From IMG/VR virus record IMGVR_UViG_3300003324_000207, positions 1,050 through 32,289 of that record: a stretch of 31,240 nucleotides of DNA. One strand, 5' to 3'. Positions 23,686-29,873 of the stretch are shown here, piece after piece (within the stretch, counting starts at the first letter, position 1; each line of letters begins with the position of its first letter). A program made the position numbers and the translations under genes. The notes beneath the pieces are model-generated. The model saw only the letters and a list, made by a program, of their open reading frames with translations. It had not been told where the DNA came from and ran no database searches. The DNA is from a virus.

Positions 23686-23835
23686 CTACTTCTTCAGGGC
23701 CTCAGCGATCTCACGCCGGTGCTTCTCGACGACCTTCTCGAAGACGCGCTGCGCCTTCTCGTTGGCCGCGTTCTGCGCCAAACGCTCGTCCTGCTGCGCC
23801 TGCTTGATGCTGGTGGTCGCGTTCTCGTTAGCCAT
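23686..23835 (-). CDS. Small helical protein after capsid gene
   Basis: A 49-residue protein, MANENATTSIKQAQQDERLA followed by a fully helical, Glu/Lys/Gln-rich stretch ending EIAEALKK. AGGAGG precedes the ATG. It lies 13 bases after the capsid gene and is followed by a strong hairpin. High expression with the capsid protein is likely from this position. It may be a capsid-associated or coiled-coil protein; I recognise no family. Confidence 0.7.
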   Translation of the reverse strand: MANENATTSIKQAQQDERLAQNAANEKAQRVFEKVVEKHRREIAEALKK

Positions 23836-23848
23836 CGCTGGCCTCCTA

Positions 23849-24694
23849 CTACGCGGCCGACTTCAGGGTTTGACCACGGGTGTCCGAGATCTCCACGAAG
23901 CCGTAGCACTGCGTCCCGACGAACTCGAGCGCACGCAGCGAGGCATCCCGCTGGGTCTCGATGCGCGGACCCCAGATCTCGTAGCAGCCGAGCGCCTGCT
24001 TGCTGGCGAACACGGCCCCACCGACGAGCGAAGAGGTCGTGACGACGAGCGAGGTCTGCCAGATCGGCAGGCCCATGACGGTCCCGAACATGCCCGAGTC
24101 ACCGAACGGACGAACGAGGCCGTTGCTGGCGTCGCCCACCTGGTACGAGGCACCAGTGGTGGCGATGTCCACGCGGAGCTCGCCGGTCTGCTTCGGGTCG
24201 AGATAGCCCACGTAGGGGCCGGGGATGTCGCGCTGCTCGAGCGCCGAGACCGCGGCGAGCACGTCCACCTGCGTCAGCGTGGAAGCGGCCGTGGTGACGT
24301 TCGAGAAGTCGTCCATCAGCGCAGCGAGGTCGGTCTCCCACTTCTCGGCGACCGAACGCCCGACCATACCAGCGACCTCGGCGTAGAGGTCACCGGGATG
24401 GGTCTCGCGGATCAGGTCCGACACGTCCACACGGAAGCCAACCTCGGCCGCCGTCGCGGACTGCTGCGTGTCAGACAGGGCGGTGTTGGAGATGTCGGTG
24501 ATGTCGTCGGACGGAGCCGTCGCCGCACCGGGGTCACCCCACAACGGGAACGAAGCGACGGTGGACGGGCCACCCGTCGCGAAACGCAGGAACTCGCGCG
24601 AGGTCATCGCGGGACGAAGCTCCTGCACCATCTGCGCCTCGACGATCTCCGCGAAGACAGAGTCGTCCAAGGCAGCCTTGCCGGTACCTGCCAC
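23849..24694 (-). CDS. Major capsid protein
   Basis: The protein has 281 residues from a GTG with GGAGG eight bases upstream. The layout follows HK97-fold capsid proteins: a helical N-terminus (FAEIVEAQMVQELRPAMTSR), an extended arm with TVASFPLWGDP, a long helix with DLYAEVAGMVGRSVAEKWET, a peripheral domain containing LEQRDIPGPYVGYLDPKQ, and a C-terminal strand region (FASKQALGCYEIWGPRIETQ). It is directly downstream of a scaffold-like gene, the expected neighbour. The length is near the short end for the family. I did not find a maturation protease. Confidence 0.85.
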   Translation of the reverse strand: MAGTGKAALDDSVFAEIVEAQMVQELRPAMTSREFLRFATGGPSTVASFPLWGDPGAATAPSDDITDISNTALSDTQQSATAAEVGFRVDVSDLIRETHPGDLYAEVAGMVGRSVAEKWETDLAALMDDFSNVTTAASTLTQVDVLAAVSALEQRDIPGPYVGYLDPKQTGELRVDIATTGASYQVGDASNGLVRPFGDSGMFGTVMGLPIWQTSLVVTTSSLVGGAVFASKQALGCYEIWGPRIETQRDASLRALEFVGTQCYGFVEISDTRGQTLKSAA

Positions 24695-24714
24695 TTACAA
24701 CCTCCGAGAGGGTT

Positions 24715-25197
24715 CTATTGAGCGGAGCCGGGGAGCTTGGGCAAGCCGTGCCCCTGCTCCTTCAGCTTTCGGTACCTCTCGGGATCGGTCATCGCGACTT
24801 GCATCAGGTCGTCAAAGCCCAGCCCCGGAGAGGGCGCTGCTGTGTTTGACGGACCCGTTGCTGTGGCGGCGAGGGCTGCTTCGTCTACGGGCTGAGCCTC
24901 CGGCTCAGGTTCCGCCTCGACGTTCTCCACTGGTTCCGCTGGTGCCTGGCCCCGGAACGCCTTGAGCTTTTCCGCGTAGTCCTTCCACTCTTCTTGAGGG
25001 AGGCCCGACGGGATCAACCCGACGATCTCGGTGCCGTACTCGCCCTCGAGCCTCGTCCGAGACAGTTCGAGTCGAGCTTCTGCTGCATCGGCCTTCGCCT
25101 GATCGCGAGCAGCGAACGCCTTCTTCGCTTCCTCTTGCCAGTACGTCGTGCCGTCGTTGCTTTGCTGTACGGACTCTTCCGAGTCGAAGTCACTCAT
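24715..25197 (-). CDS. Scaffolding-like protein
   Basis: The protein has 160 residues. It is acidic and highly charged with a helical, heptad-like segment (YWQEEAKKAFAARDQAKADA, AEARLELSRTRLEG) at residues 19-52, a Pro/Glu/Ala-rich middle, and a short C-terminal helical part (FDDLMQVAMTDPERYRKLKE) of the kind that can touch the capsid protein. Size, composition and position between terminase and capsid gene are typical of scaffolding proteins, which are not conserved in sequence. GGAGGG precedes the ATG. Confidence 0.75.
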   Translation of the reverse strand: MSDFDSEESVQQSNDGTTYWQEEAKKAFAARDQAKADAAEARLELSRTRLEGEYGTEIVGLIPSGLPQEEWKDYAEKLKAFRGQAPAEPVENVEAEPEPEAQPVDEAALAATATGPSNTAAPSPGLGFDDLMQVAMTDPERYRKLKEQGHGLPKLPGSAQ

Positions 25198-25260
25198 CTC
25201 AACCCTCCGGTTGCGATTAGCGTTTGAGCCGCTGATCTGCTGTCCGGAGAGTGCTGGGTG

Positions 25261-25271
25261 CGTCTAGGGCG
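25261..25271 (-). promoter_or_regulatory. CGCCCTAGACG boundary element, copy 2
   Basis: The TAG inside the element is the stop codon of the terminase gene. The scaffold gene starts 63 bases further on. Same core as the other four copies. Confidence 0.5.
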
Positions 25272-27150
25272 AAACGCGCTCCTTGCCGGTCCAGTCGATC
25301 TCCTGCCAGGACCGCTTGACCGTCTTCTTCTGCCAGGGCTTCGCCCAGCCGGGCGCGCGGGATCGCTGGATGACGGGTTCCGTCGGCTTGTTCGCCATCT
25401 CGAACGCTTCCGACTCGGCGAAGAGGGTCGCCATCACCATGTCTCGGGTCAGATGCTTGATGCTGCGGCCCTCTTCGTCGGTTCGCCAGCGTGCGAGCTG
25501 GTCGATGTACTCATCCACCCGCCTGCGCTCCTCGACCGTGCCGCCGTAGGGCAGGACGACCATGCCTTCGTCGAACAGGCGGCCGATCGTGGTGATGTCG
25601 TAGTTCGACTGGATGGCCCGCCCACCCGTGCCGGTGACGGTCTGGTAGATCTTGTAGCGCGCGCCCGTGGAGGTCACCTGCCGGGTGAAATACGGCTCGT
25701 TCGTCATCGACTTCTGCGTGTTGTTCCCCTCCACGATGACCTGGCGGACGGGCTTGTAGGCGTTACAGAACTCGACGATCTGGTCGGTCACGTTGTTCCA
25801 GGTCCGCATCCCCGTCTTGTTGAACACGTCGATGAGGTACCGCTGCTTGCTCTTGCGGTCGAGCCCCCAAGCGACGATCGCGCAGTATCCCGAGGCGGCC
25901 TGCGCCGGGTCACAGCCGATGAACACGTCGCTGACGTTCAGCGGCACCTCACCGAGCTTGAAGTTCTCGTCGCGGGCGGCCTCTAGGGCGTCTCGCTGGA
26001 ACGTCATCCCCTCGAACGATTCCTCGTCCTGCATCCAGGTGTAATGCCAGACCTGGGGGCCGACCTCCTTCTTCTTCTTCATCAGGGCCTCGAAGGTCCA
26101 CGTCTCGGGGCACAGCACCTCCCGCTCGTCCTCGTTCAAGATCGCGGGGTAGGCCACGAACTCGAACTCGTCTCCGAGCTCGCGGATGATGAGGTGAGCG
26201 AAGTCATCCGGGGCGAAGAAGTTCGCCAGCACAACGACCTGCTGGTAGTCGTAGACGCGTCCGAACACGACCGCCTGGAACCAGGTCATCAACCGTTGCC
26301 CGTCGGCCGGCGAGACGAACGCGATGGTCGGGTCCTGCACATCGTCCAGGATGATGCGGTCGGCACGGATGCCCTGTACCTGGCCGCCGGCGCCGACGGC
26401 CTGCATCGTGAAGTCCTTCTCCCCGCCCTTAGAGCCGAGCACCTTGAATGCCTCAGCCCCCCACTTCTCCCCCGACCCGTGCTTGCGTGTGTCGGGCTTG
26501 AACGGCTCATCGGGGAACCATTCGCAGATGGGGCAGATGATGGGGTCGTCCCCCTGCTCGACCAGCAGGTCGCGGAGGTTGTGGTAGTAGTCGTGATCCA
26601 GACGCTCCTGCACCGCGGCGATGAGCTTCTTCGCCTCGCCCTGGTTCTTCTGGATCGCCGTGATGCGGAACTCGCGGTCGTTCATGATGTCCCACACCGA
26701 ACGCTCGATGGACCACATCGTCGTCTTGATGTGCGCGGGAGGCAGCACGACCTCGAGCCGCTTGGAGCTCTCGAGCTTCGCGTTGGAGTCTCGCTGGTAG
26801 AACGAGTTGCGGGCGCGCACCACGGTCCACTGCCCGGTCGCCTCATGCTTGCCCTGTCGCCGGTCCATGTAGGCACAGCAGAGCTCCCGGAAGGTCAGGA
26901 AGTCGGGGAACACCCCGGTGGCCCGAACCGCGCCCTGGCGCTTGGCGTCGGCGTAGCGCGCCTGGAAGTCCTTGTTCATCCAGGAGAACTTGTTCCGGTA
27001 CAGCCACTTCTTCGGCGTGGTGTGCCCGATGCCGACGATATCGCACGCCTCTTCCCACGACTTGCCGGCGGCGATCTCCTTCAGCCAGGCCGCCCGGCGC
27101 ATCTCGGCGCCCTCGGGAGACCGGTCCTCGTTGAAGATGTGGCTAGACAC
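25264..27150 (-). CDS. terL: Terminase large subunit
   Basis: The protein has 628 residues if it starts at GTG 27150; an ATG at 27102, preceded by GAGG, is the alternative and would remove 16 residues. Terminase packages genome DNA into the procapsid. Visible parts are an HTH-like N-terminus (KSWEEACDIVGIGHTTPKKW, about 31-49), a Walker A-type loop PPAHIKTT at 137-144, Walker B IILDDV at 266-271, a VVLANFFAPDDFA coupling segment near 306-318, and nuclease acidic residues in IGCDPAQAASG (Asp414) and near TRDMVMA toward the C-terminus. A CPIC pair lies at 206-209. No separate small subunit is seen; the N-terminal HTH might serve DNA recognition. Confidence 0.93.
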   Translation of the reverse strand: MSSHIFNEDRSPEGAEMRRAAWLKEIAAGKSWEEACDIVGIGHTTPKKWLYRNKFSWMNKDFQARYADAKRQGAVRATGVFPDFLTFRELCCAYMDRRQGKHEATGQWTVVRARNSFYQRDSNAKLESSKRLEVVLPPAHIKTTMWSIERSVWDIMNDREFRITAIQKNQGEAKKLIAAVQERLDHDYYHNLRDLLVEQGDDPIICPICEWFPDEPFKPDTRKHGSGEKWGAEAFKVLGSKGGEKDFTMQAVGAGGQVQGIRADRIILDDVQDPTIAFVSPADGQRLMTWFQAVVFGRVYDYQQVVVLANFFAPDDFAHLIIRELGDEFEFVAYPAILNEDEREVLCPETWTFEALMKKKKEVGPQVWHYTWMQDEESFEGMTFQRDALEAARDENFKLGEVPLNVSDVFIGCDPAQAASGYCAIVAWGLDRKSKQRYLIDVFNKTGMRTWNNVTDQIVEFCNAYKPVRQVIVEGNNTQKSMTNEPYFTRQVTSTGARYKIYQTVTGTGGRAIQSNYDITTIGRLFDEGMVVLPYGGTVEERRRVDEYIDQLARWRTDEEGRSIKHLTRDMVMATLFAESEAFEMANKPTEPVIQRSRAPGWAKPWQKKTVKRSWQEIDWTGKERVSP

Positions 27151-27169
27151 AACCAAGCAATAGGCGTAG

Positions 27170-27180
27170 CGTCTAGGGCG
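27170..27180 (-). promoter_or_regulatory. CGCCCTAGACG boundary element, copy 1
   Basis: The element lies between the divergent terminase and zinc-finger genes, 19 bases before GTG 27150 on the minus strand and touching the ATG of the plus-strand gene. Same core as the other copies. Confidence 0.5.
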
Positions 27181-27363
27181 ATGGGACGTACCCTCCGTTC
27201 CTCGCTGATACGCTGCGGCCACGCCGGCTGCCCCCACCTACTCACCAACGTCCGCGCCTGGATCCTCCACCTCACGACCAAGCACGGCCTCACCGCAGAC
27301 CAAGCACTGCTCGTCTTGTACAACCGGGTGATCGACTACATCGAAGACGATGACCTGTACTGA
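27181..27363 (+). CDS. Small C2H2 zinc-finger protein, divergent from terminase
   Basis: A 60-residue plus-strand protein. Cys12, Cys17, His30 and His35 in CGHAGCPHLLTNVRAWILHL and TTKHG form a CX4CX12HX4H zinc finger. The C-terminus is acidic (VIDYIEDDDLY). Third codon positions are GC-rich, supporting a real gene, but the ribosome binding site is weak. It is the only plus-strand gene in the right half, diverges from terL and runs toward a plus-strand terminator at 27578. Small C2H2 proteins of phages may bind DNA; regulation of the late block or of packaging is speculation. Confidence 0.65.
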   Translation: MGRTLRSSLIRCGHAGCPHLLTNVRAWILHLTTKHGLTADQALLVLYNRVIDYIEDDDLY

Positions 27364-27423
27364 GCTGCCAGAGGGCACCCTCCTCTCGGTCCTGCAGGCA
27401 GCTCGAGGGGGGAAGCGGGCTAC

Positions 27424-27462
27424 AAAAACCCCGGCCATCCTTCGGGGGAAGCTGGCCGGGGT
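27424..27462 (-). terminator. Rho-independent terminator for leftward early operon
   Basis: ACCCCGGCCA and its exact complement TGGCCGGGGT form a 10-base-pair stem with a 15-base loop; on the minus strand a run of five T follows. It would end transcription coming from the small-gene operon before it enters the terminase block. Confidence 0.85.
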
Positions 27463-27548
27463 CTCCCCCTTCAGGAATCCTCTAGAGTGACCTTGACGTA
27501 GGGTGTAGGATGGAAGGCAGGACGGAGAGGATGTCTTCTACCAGGTCC

Positions 27549-27562
27549 GGGCCGTAAGGCCC
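27549..27562. other. GGGCC-GTAA-GGCCC hairpin
   Basis: A perfect 5-base-pair stem with a four-base loop, without a T-run on either side. It lies between the two terminators and may be part of the 3' region of either transcript. Confidence 0.4.
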
Positions 27563-27577
27563 GCTGGGTTCTTCGGT

Positions 27578-27600
27578 TCTCTGTGGATCAGAGATTTTTC
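27578..27600 (+). terminator. Rho-independent terminator for plus-strand zinc-finger gene
   Basis: TCTCTG and CAGAGA form a 6-base-pair stem with a five-base loop, followed on the plus strand by TTTTTC. It is placed about 215 bases after the stop of the plus-strand gene and would stop rightward transcription before it opposes the early operon. Confidence 0.6.
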
Positions 27601-27754
27601 TGGGGGTTAGATATATACCAGGGTGGGCTCGACCTACTGACCCCGGTCGGTGGCACCCCCCGCCCCCGCGTGATCGCGTGGGATGCAGGGATACCGGGCC
27701 GCCGGCGGAGAGAGGGGTAGCAAGGGGTAGACCCACACCCCACCCTAGATCGTA

Positions 27755-27809
27755 GCTAGGTGCTGTTATCTTGAGTGATACAGACACACACCTAGCGCAA
27801 CAGTGTTGC
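27755..27809. repeat. Adjacent inverted repeats
   Basis: An 8-base inverted repeat with a 26-base centre (GCTAGGTG...CACCTAGC) is followed without gap by the 13-base perfect palindrome GCAACAGTGTTGC. Compact paired symmetry elements of this kind are typical protein-binding sites. Confidence 0.6.
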
Positions 27810-27857
27810 TGTCTCCGCAACTCTGGTTAGCCACATGATGCGTAACCAGGTAGTTCA

Positions 27858-27871
27858 CTACCGCACGGTAG
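27858..27871. repeat. 14-base inverted repeat CTACCG-CA-CGGTAG
   Basis: Perfect 6-base arms around a 2-base centre, in the same non-coding region, about 80 bases beyond the end of the early operon. Confidence 0.5.
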
Positions 27872-27953
27872 ACAACAGGCAGGCGCTTACCGCTGGGATC
27901 GGGGCACACCTCAGCCCCTCACCTATGGGAGCGTGAGAGGCTGAGGTTGGATG

Positions 27954-28154
27954 CTATCGGTAGGACGCTACGCGGGAGCCCTGCTCGAGGTACGTGAGAT
28001 CGTCCCTGTGGCTCGCGTACGTGGTGGCGGTAGCGACGCCGGCGAGCGTGAGCGTGTGGAGCGCGTAGCCTAGCTCGAGCGCTCGAGCCAATGTCGGGAG
28101 CGGAATCTCTTCACCGCGGAGGTTGCGTCCGTAGCCTTCCCTTGTCTCCTTCAT
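27954..28154 (-). CDS. Hypothetical protein, last gene of early operon
   Basis: A 66-residue protein starting MKETREGYGRNLRGEEIPLP, with a helical middle (ARALELGYALHTLTLAGVAT). AAGGAGG lies upstream within the end of the preceding gene, whose C-terminal Ser-Lys-Glu-Ala is written by those bases. No family recognised. It is the last gene before the leftward terminator at 27424. Confidence 0.65.
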   Translation of the reverse strand: MKETREGYGRNLRGEEIPLPTLARALELGYALHTLTLAGVATATTYASHRDDLTYLEQGSRVASYR

Positions 28155-28157
28155 CTC

Positions 28158-28322
28158 TCACGCCTCCTTAGAAGTGTTGGAGTAGGGGTCAGATGCGCGA
28201 CCGCAGCGTTCACACCAATCCACGAAGCGAACACGGCCTCGCTTGTCGATCGTCTCGAGCTCGCGCCACCTAGGGTCGGCGCAGTGACAGTCGCCCGGAG
28301 TGATGACAACCTGCGCCCTCAT
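28158..28322 (-). CDS. Small CxC/CxxC protein, likely zinc-binding
   Basis: A 54-residue protein starting MRAQVVITPGDCHCADPRWR. Cys12 and Cys14 (CHC) and Cys37 and Cys40 (CERC) make a four-cysteine set suited to one zinc ion. Start ATG overlaps the stop of the gene before (ATGA). The C-terminus overlaps the ribosome site of the next gene. Function unknown; possibly a small nucleic-acid-binding or adaptor protein. Confidence 0.65.
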   Translation of the reverse strand: MRAQVVITPGDCHCADPRWRELETIDKRGRVRFVDWCERCGRASDPYSNTSKEA

Positions 28323-28525
28323 GACTCTCTCTCCTTACTCAAGTCGTAGGATCGCGAAACCGCCTCTCTGCGATCCCCTGCCTGGACGATTCCAAGCACG
28401 TCCATCTCGCGATCCCGCAGGTCCCTCATCGCGTTTTGGGCAAAAGTAGGATCCTGAAACGGCCCTACCGCACGACGGCCGCCGGGGATCGAGATCACGA
28501 CGTACAGGCGTTCACGGCCGGTCAT
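28319..28525 (-). CDS. Hypothetical small protein
   Basis: A 68-residue protein starting MTGRERLYVVISIPGGRRAV, with a beta-like N-terminus and a helical middle (TFAQNAMRDLRDREMDVLGI), a layout often seen in small phage proteins of unknown function. ATGA overlaps on both sides. Its last residues, YDLSKERES, resemble the CDLSKGGNE end of the upstream gene, because both ends contain the ribosome binding site of the following gene. Confidence 0.65.
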   Translation of the reverse strand: MTGRERLYVVISIPGGRRAVGPFQDPTFAQNAMRDLRDREMDVLGIVQAGDRREAVSRSYDLSKERES

Positions 28526-28752
28526 CGTTCGTTCCCCCCCTTACTCAGGTCGCAGATCCTTTGGACTTGTGCCCTTGAGAGACCTGTTGCCTTGGCGAGC
28601 TCGTGGAAGCTTGCGCCGGCATCGTGGGCCCTGCGGATGATGGAATCCCTGGCTACGAGCTGGCCGGAGTGTTCGGCCCTGCGCTGTTCGGCTAGGTAGG
28701 CGTTCTCGCCGGCCAGGATGAGCAGCATCTCGCGGCTGATCGTCTCAGGCAT
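28522..28752 (-). CDS. Helix-turn-helix protein
   Basis: A 76-residue protein. Residues 46-67 (GASFHELAKATGLSRAQVQR) form a clear helix-turn-helix of the type found in sigma region 4 and small regulators; the N-terminal 45 residues are helical (MLLILAGENAYLAEQRRAEH). It probably binds DNA and could control its own operon through the palindrome at 29205-29217, which is inference. The start overlaps the stop of the upstream gene by eight bases. Confidence 0.75.
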   Translation of the reverse strand: MPETISREMLLILAGENAYLAEQRRAEHSGQLVARDSIIRRAHDAGASFHELAKATGLSRAQVQRICDLSKGGNER

Positions 28753-29152
28753 CCTGCGCCACCTCTTCCCCGTTGGCCATGGCCACGATGGCCTCCTGAT
28801 TGCGCTCTAAGCTTGGCTCCATCGCCGCAGCGGTGTCGATCACCTTCGTGACCTGTTCGTAGCGCTCACGGTTCGGGCGCTCATCGCCAATGGCTAGCGT
28901 CCAGAACTCGTCTGGATCGAAAGCCGCGCTCAAGAGCTCATCGGCCACCATGCCGCCGATGCTGCGGGGCTCACGGATGCCGCGCTCGTAGTCGTGCTGC
29001 GAGCCATAGGCCAGCGTTTCGTACTCTGGCCCGCACTCATCGTCTACCGTGACCTTGTAGACGAAGCACCGCAGGCCATCGCTCCACGGCTGGACACCTT
29101 CGCCGGCATCCTCAACCGTGATCGTGAGCCCGTCGAGCTCGTACCTGTTCAT
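28745..29152 (-). CDS. Hypothetical acidic protein, first gene of early operon
   Basis: A 135-residue protein starting MNRYELDGLTITVEDAGEGV. The start at 29152 has an excellent AAGGAGG; a longer form from 29188 would coincide with the predicted transcription start and lack a ribosome site. The N-terminal half is beta-like (GLRCFVYKVTVDDECGPEYE), the C-terminal half helical and acidic. No family recognised. It is the first gene after the promoter at 29195-29223. Confidence 0.7.
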   Translation of the reverse strand: MNRYELDGLTITVEDAGEGVQPWSDGLRCFVYKVTVDDECGPEYETLAYGSQHDYERGIREPRSIGGMVADELLSAAFDPDEFWTLAIGDERPNRERYEQVTKVIDTAAAMEPSLERNQEAIVAMANGEEVAQDA

Positions 29153-29194
29153 GGGTTGGCCTCCTTCCTGGTCGTGTGCCTTACCCATGAGAGC

Positions 29195-29223
29195 ATCATC
29201 GGCCCTGTACCGTACAGAGTCAA
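29195..29223 (-). promoter_or_regulatory. Sigma70-like promoter with operator palindrome
   Basis: On the minus strand TTGACT (29223-29218) and GATGAT (29200-29195) are separated by exactly 17 bases. The spacer consists largely of CTGTACGGTACAG (29205-29217), a perfect 13-base palindrome, the classic place for a repressor to block polymerase. Transcription would begin near 29188, about 35 bases before the ATG of the first gene. Confidence 0.75.
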
Positions 29224-29553
29224 GTAGTCGCTAGAACTTTCCTTGAGAATCTTTCCGCACGACAATCCTGGTATGGCTACCCGGATCATGCTCGAGATCG
29301 CCCGATGGCGGGATCGTCGCGCCGAGCGGTACCTGCGCCCGTTTATCGTGCCAGGGCGTGTGAGGCCCTGAGAACGTCGAGAATCCCCTGAAAACTGCCT
29401 GGTTCAATCTCGTCCAGGCGGCCACCTAAACGGCCTTAGCGTTGCTCTGAGGGCTTTCTATGGGGTATTCCTGAAGCTATGGGGTGCCGGGGATCGACCA
29501 GGCGACCTTCAGGGCCTCTTGCACGCACTTATCCCCGAACTTACTCTGAGGTT
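29224..29553. other. Intergenic region between two small-gene operons
   Basis: These 330 bases show no convincing gene. A minus-strand frame at 29231-29425 (64 residues) and a plus-strand frame from 29274 (MATRIMLEIARWRDRRAERY, 32 residues in all) exist, but neither has a ribosome site or family resemblance. A hairpin CAGGGC/GCCCTG lies at 29352-29370, a terminator-like hairpin at 29391-29419, and CTATGGGGT is directly repeated at 29458 and 29477. Confidence 0.5.
29391..29419 (-). terminator. Weak rho-independent terminator of WhiB operon
   Basis: GCCTGG/CCAGGC makes a 6-base-pair stem with an 11-base loop, followed on the minus strand by AGTTTT. It lies 135 bases after the last gene of the cREC/WhiB operon. 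The stem is short, so termination may be partial. Confidence 0.45.
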
Positions 29554-29709
29554 TTACAGCTCGACCTGAACGTCGCCTACGTCTTTGAGGTGTATCGGGC
29601 GGCGCTGTCTAGACAGCTCGGGGGACCGACGTTCATGGCGCGCCTCAACGTCTCGGCGGTATTGCCCCCATGCTCTTACCTCAGCCGAATCGGCCCGAAC
29701 ACTCATCAT
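29554..29709 (-). CDS. Small basic protein with conserved DVGDVQVEL tail
   Basis: A 51-residue protein, MMSVRADSAEVRAWGQYRRD and then a basic Arg/Glu-rich stretch, ending PIHLKDVGDVQVEL. The ATG overlaps the stop of the upstream gene (TAATG). The nine last residues are identical to the C-terminus of the protein at 29870-30148, but eight of nine codons differ, always in the third base, so the peptide is kept by selection. This is the best evidence that this short frame is a real gene. Function unknown; the tail may bind a common partner. Confidence 0.65.
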   Translation of the reverse strand: MMSVRADSAEVRAWGQYRRDVEARHERRSPELSRQRRPIHLKDVGDVQVEL

Positions 29710-29873
29710 TAGTAGCAGGAACACCGACGCGCTTCGCGTTCGCCGTCGTCGCATAGCGGGCACTGGTCGATGCAGTAGATGTGCAAGCATCGGACGTGCT
29801 CATGCGGTGGGACCCGCACGGTTCCGTCCACCATGTAGTCCACGTAGTTGCCGCAAGACGTGTGATAGCTCAT
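29709..29873 (-). CDS. Small Cys/His-rich protein
   Basis: A 54-residue protein, MSYHTSCGNYVDYMVDGTVR and onward, with seven cysteines (7, 29, 34, 38, 41, 51, 53) and several histidines, including CIDQCPLC and the CSCY end. One or two zinc sites are likely. ATGA and TAATG overlaps tie it between the two genes that share the DVGDVQVEL tail. No family recognised. Confidence 0.65.
   Translation of the reverse strand: MSYHTSCGNYVDYMVDGTVRVPPHEHVRCLHIYCIDQCPLCDDGEREARRCSCY

Larger units (their letters stand above)
27601..27953. other. Non-coding region with inverted repeats
   Basis: No convincing gene is seen in these 350 bases. Features visible are an AT-rich TAGATATATACC, a directly repeated AGGGGTAG (27711-27730 area), an inverted repeat GCTAGGTG/CACCTAGC at 27755-27762 and 27789-27796, immediately followed by the perfect palindrome GCAACAGTGTTGC (27797-27809), and another, CTACCG-CA-CGGTAG (27858-27871). 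Location beside terL allows a packaging (cos/pac) site; the repeats would also fit operators or a replication origin. The sequence alone does not choose among these. Confidence 0.5.

Noticed and set aside
27482-27820. 112-residue minus-strand frame in the non-coding region
   Set aside because: Composition is irregular, no ribosome site is present, and it runs through the rightward terminator and the inverted repeats. It is probably not translated.
29397-29419. tRNA-like GGTTCAATC segment
   Set aside because: The bases resemble a T-loop, but stem lengths do not fit and no acceptor, D-arm or anticodon arm can be drawn. It is better explained as the terminator hairpin.
29231-29425. 64-residue minus-strand frame and 32-residue plus-strand frame (from 29274) between the two operons
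   Set aside because: Neither has a ribosome binding site or a recognisable pattern, and the minus-strand frame begins inside the terminator-like hairpin region. Kept only as a note.
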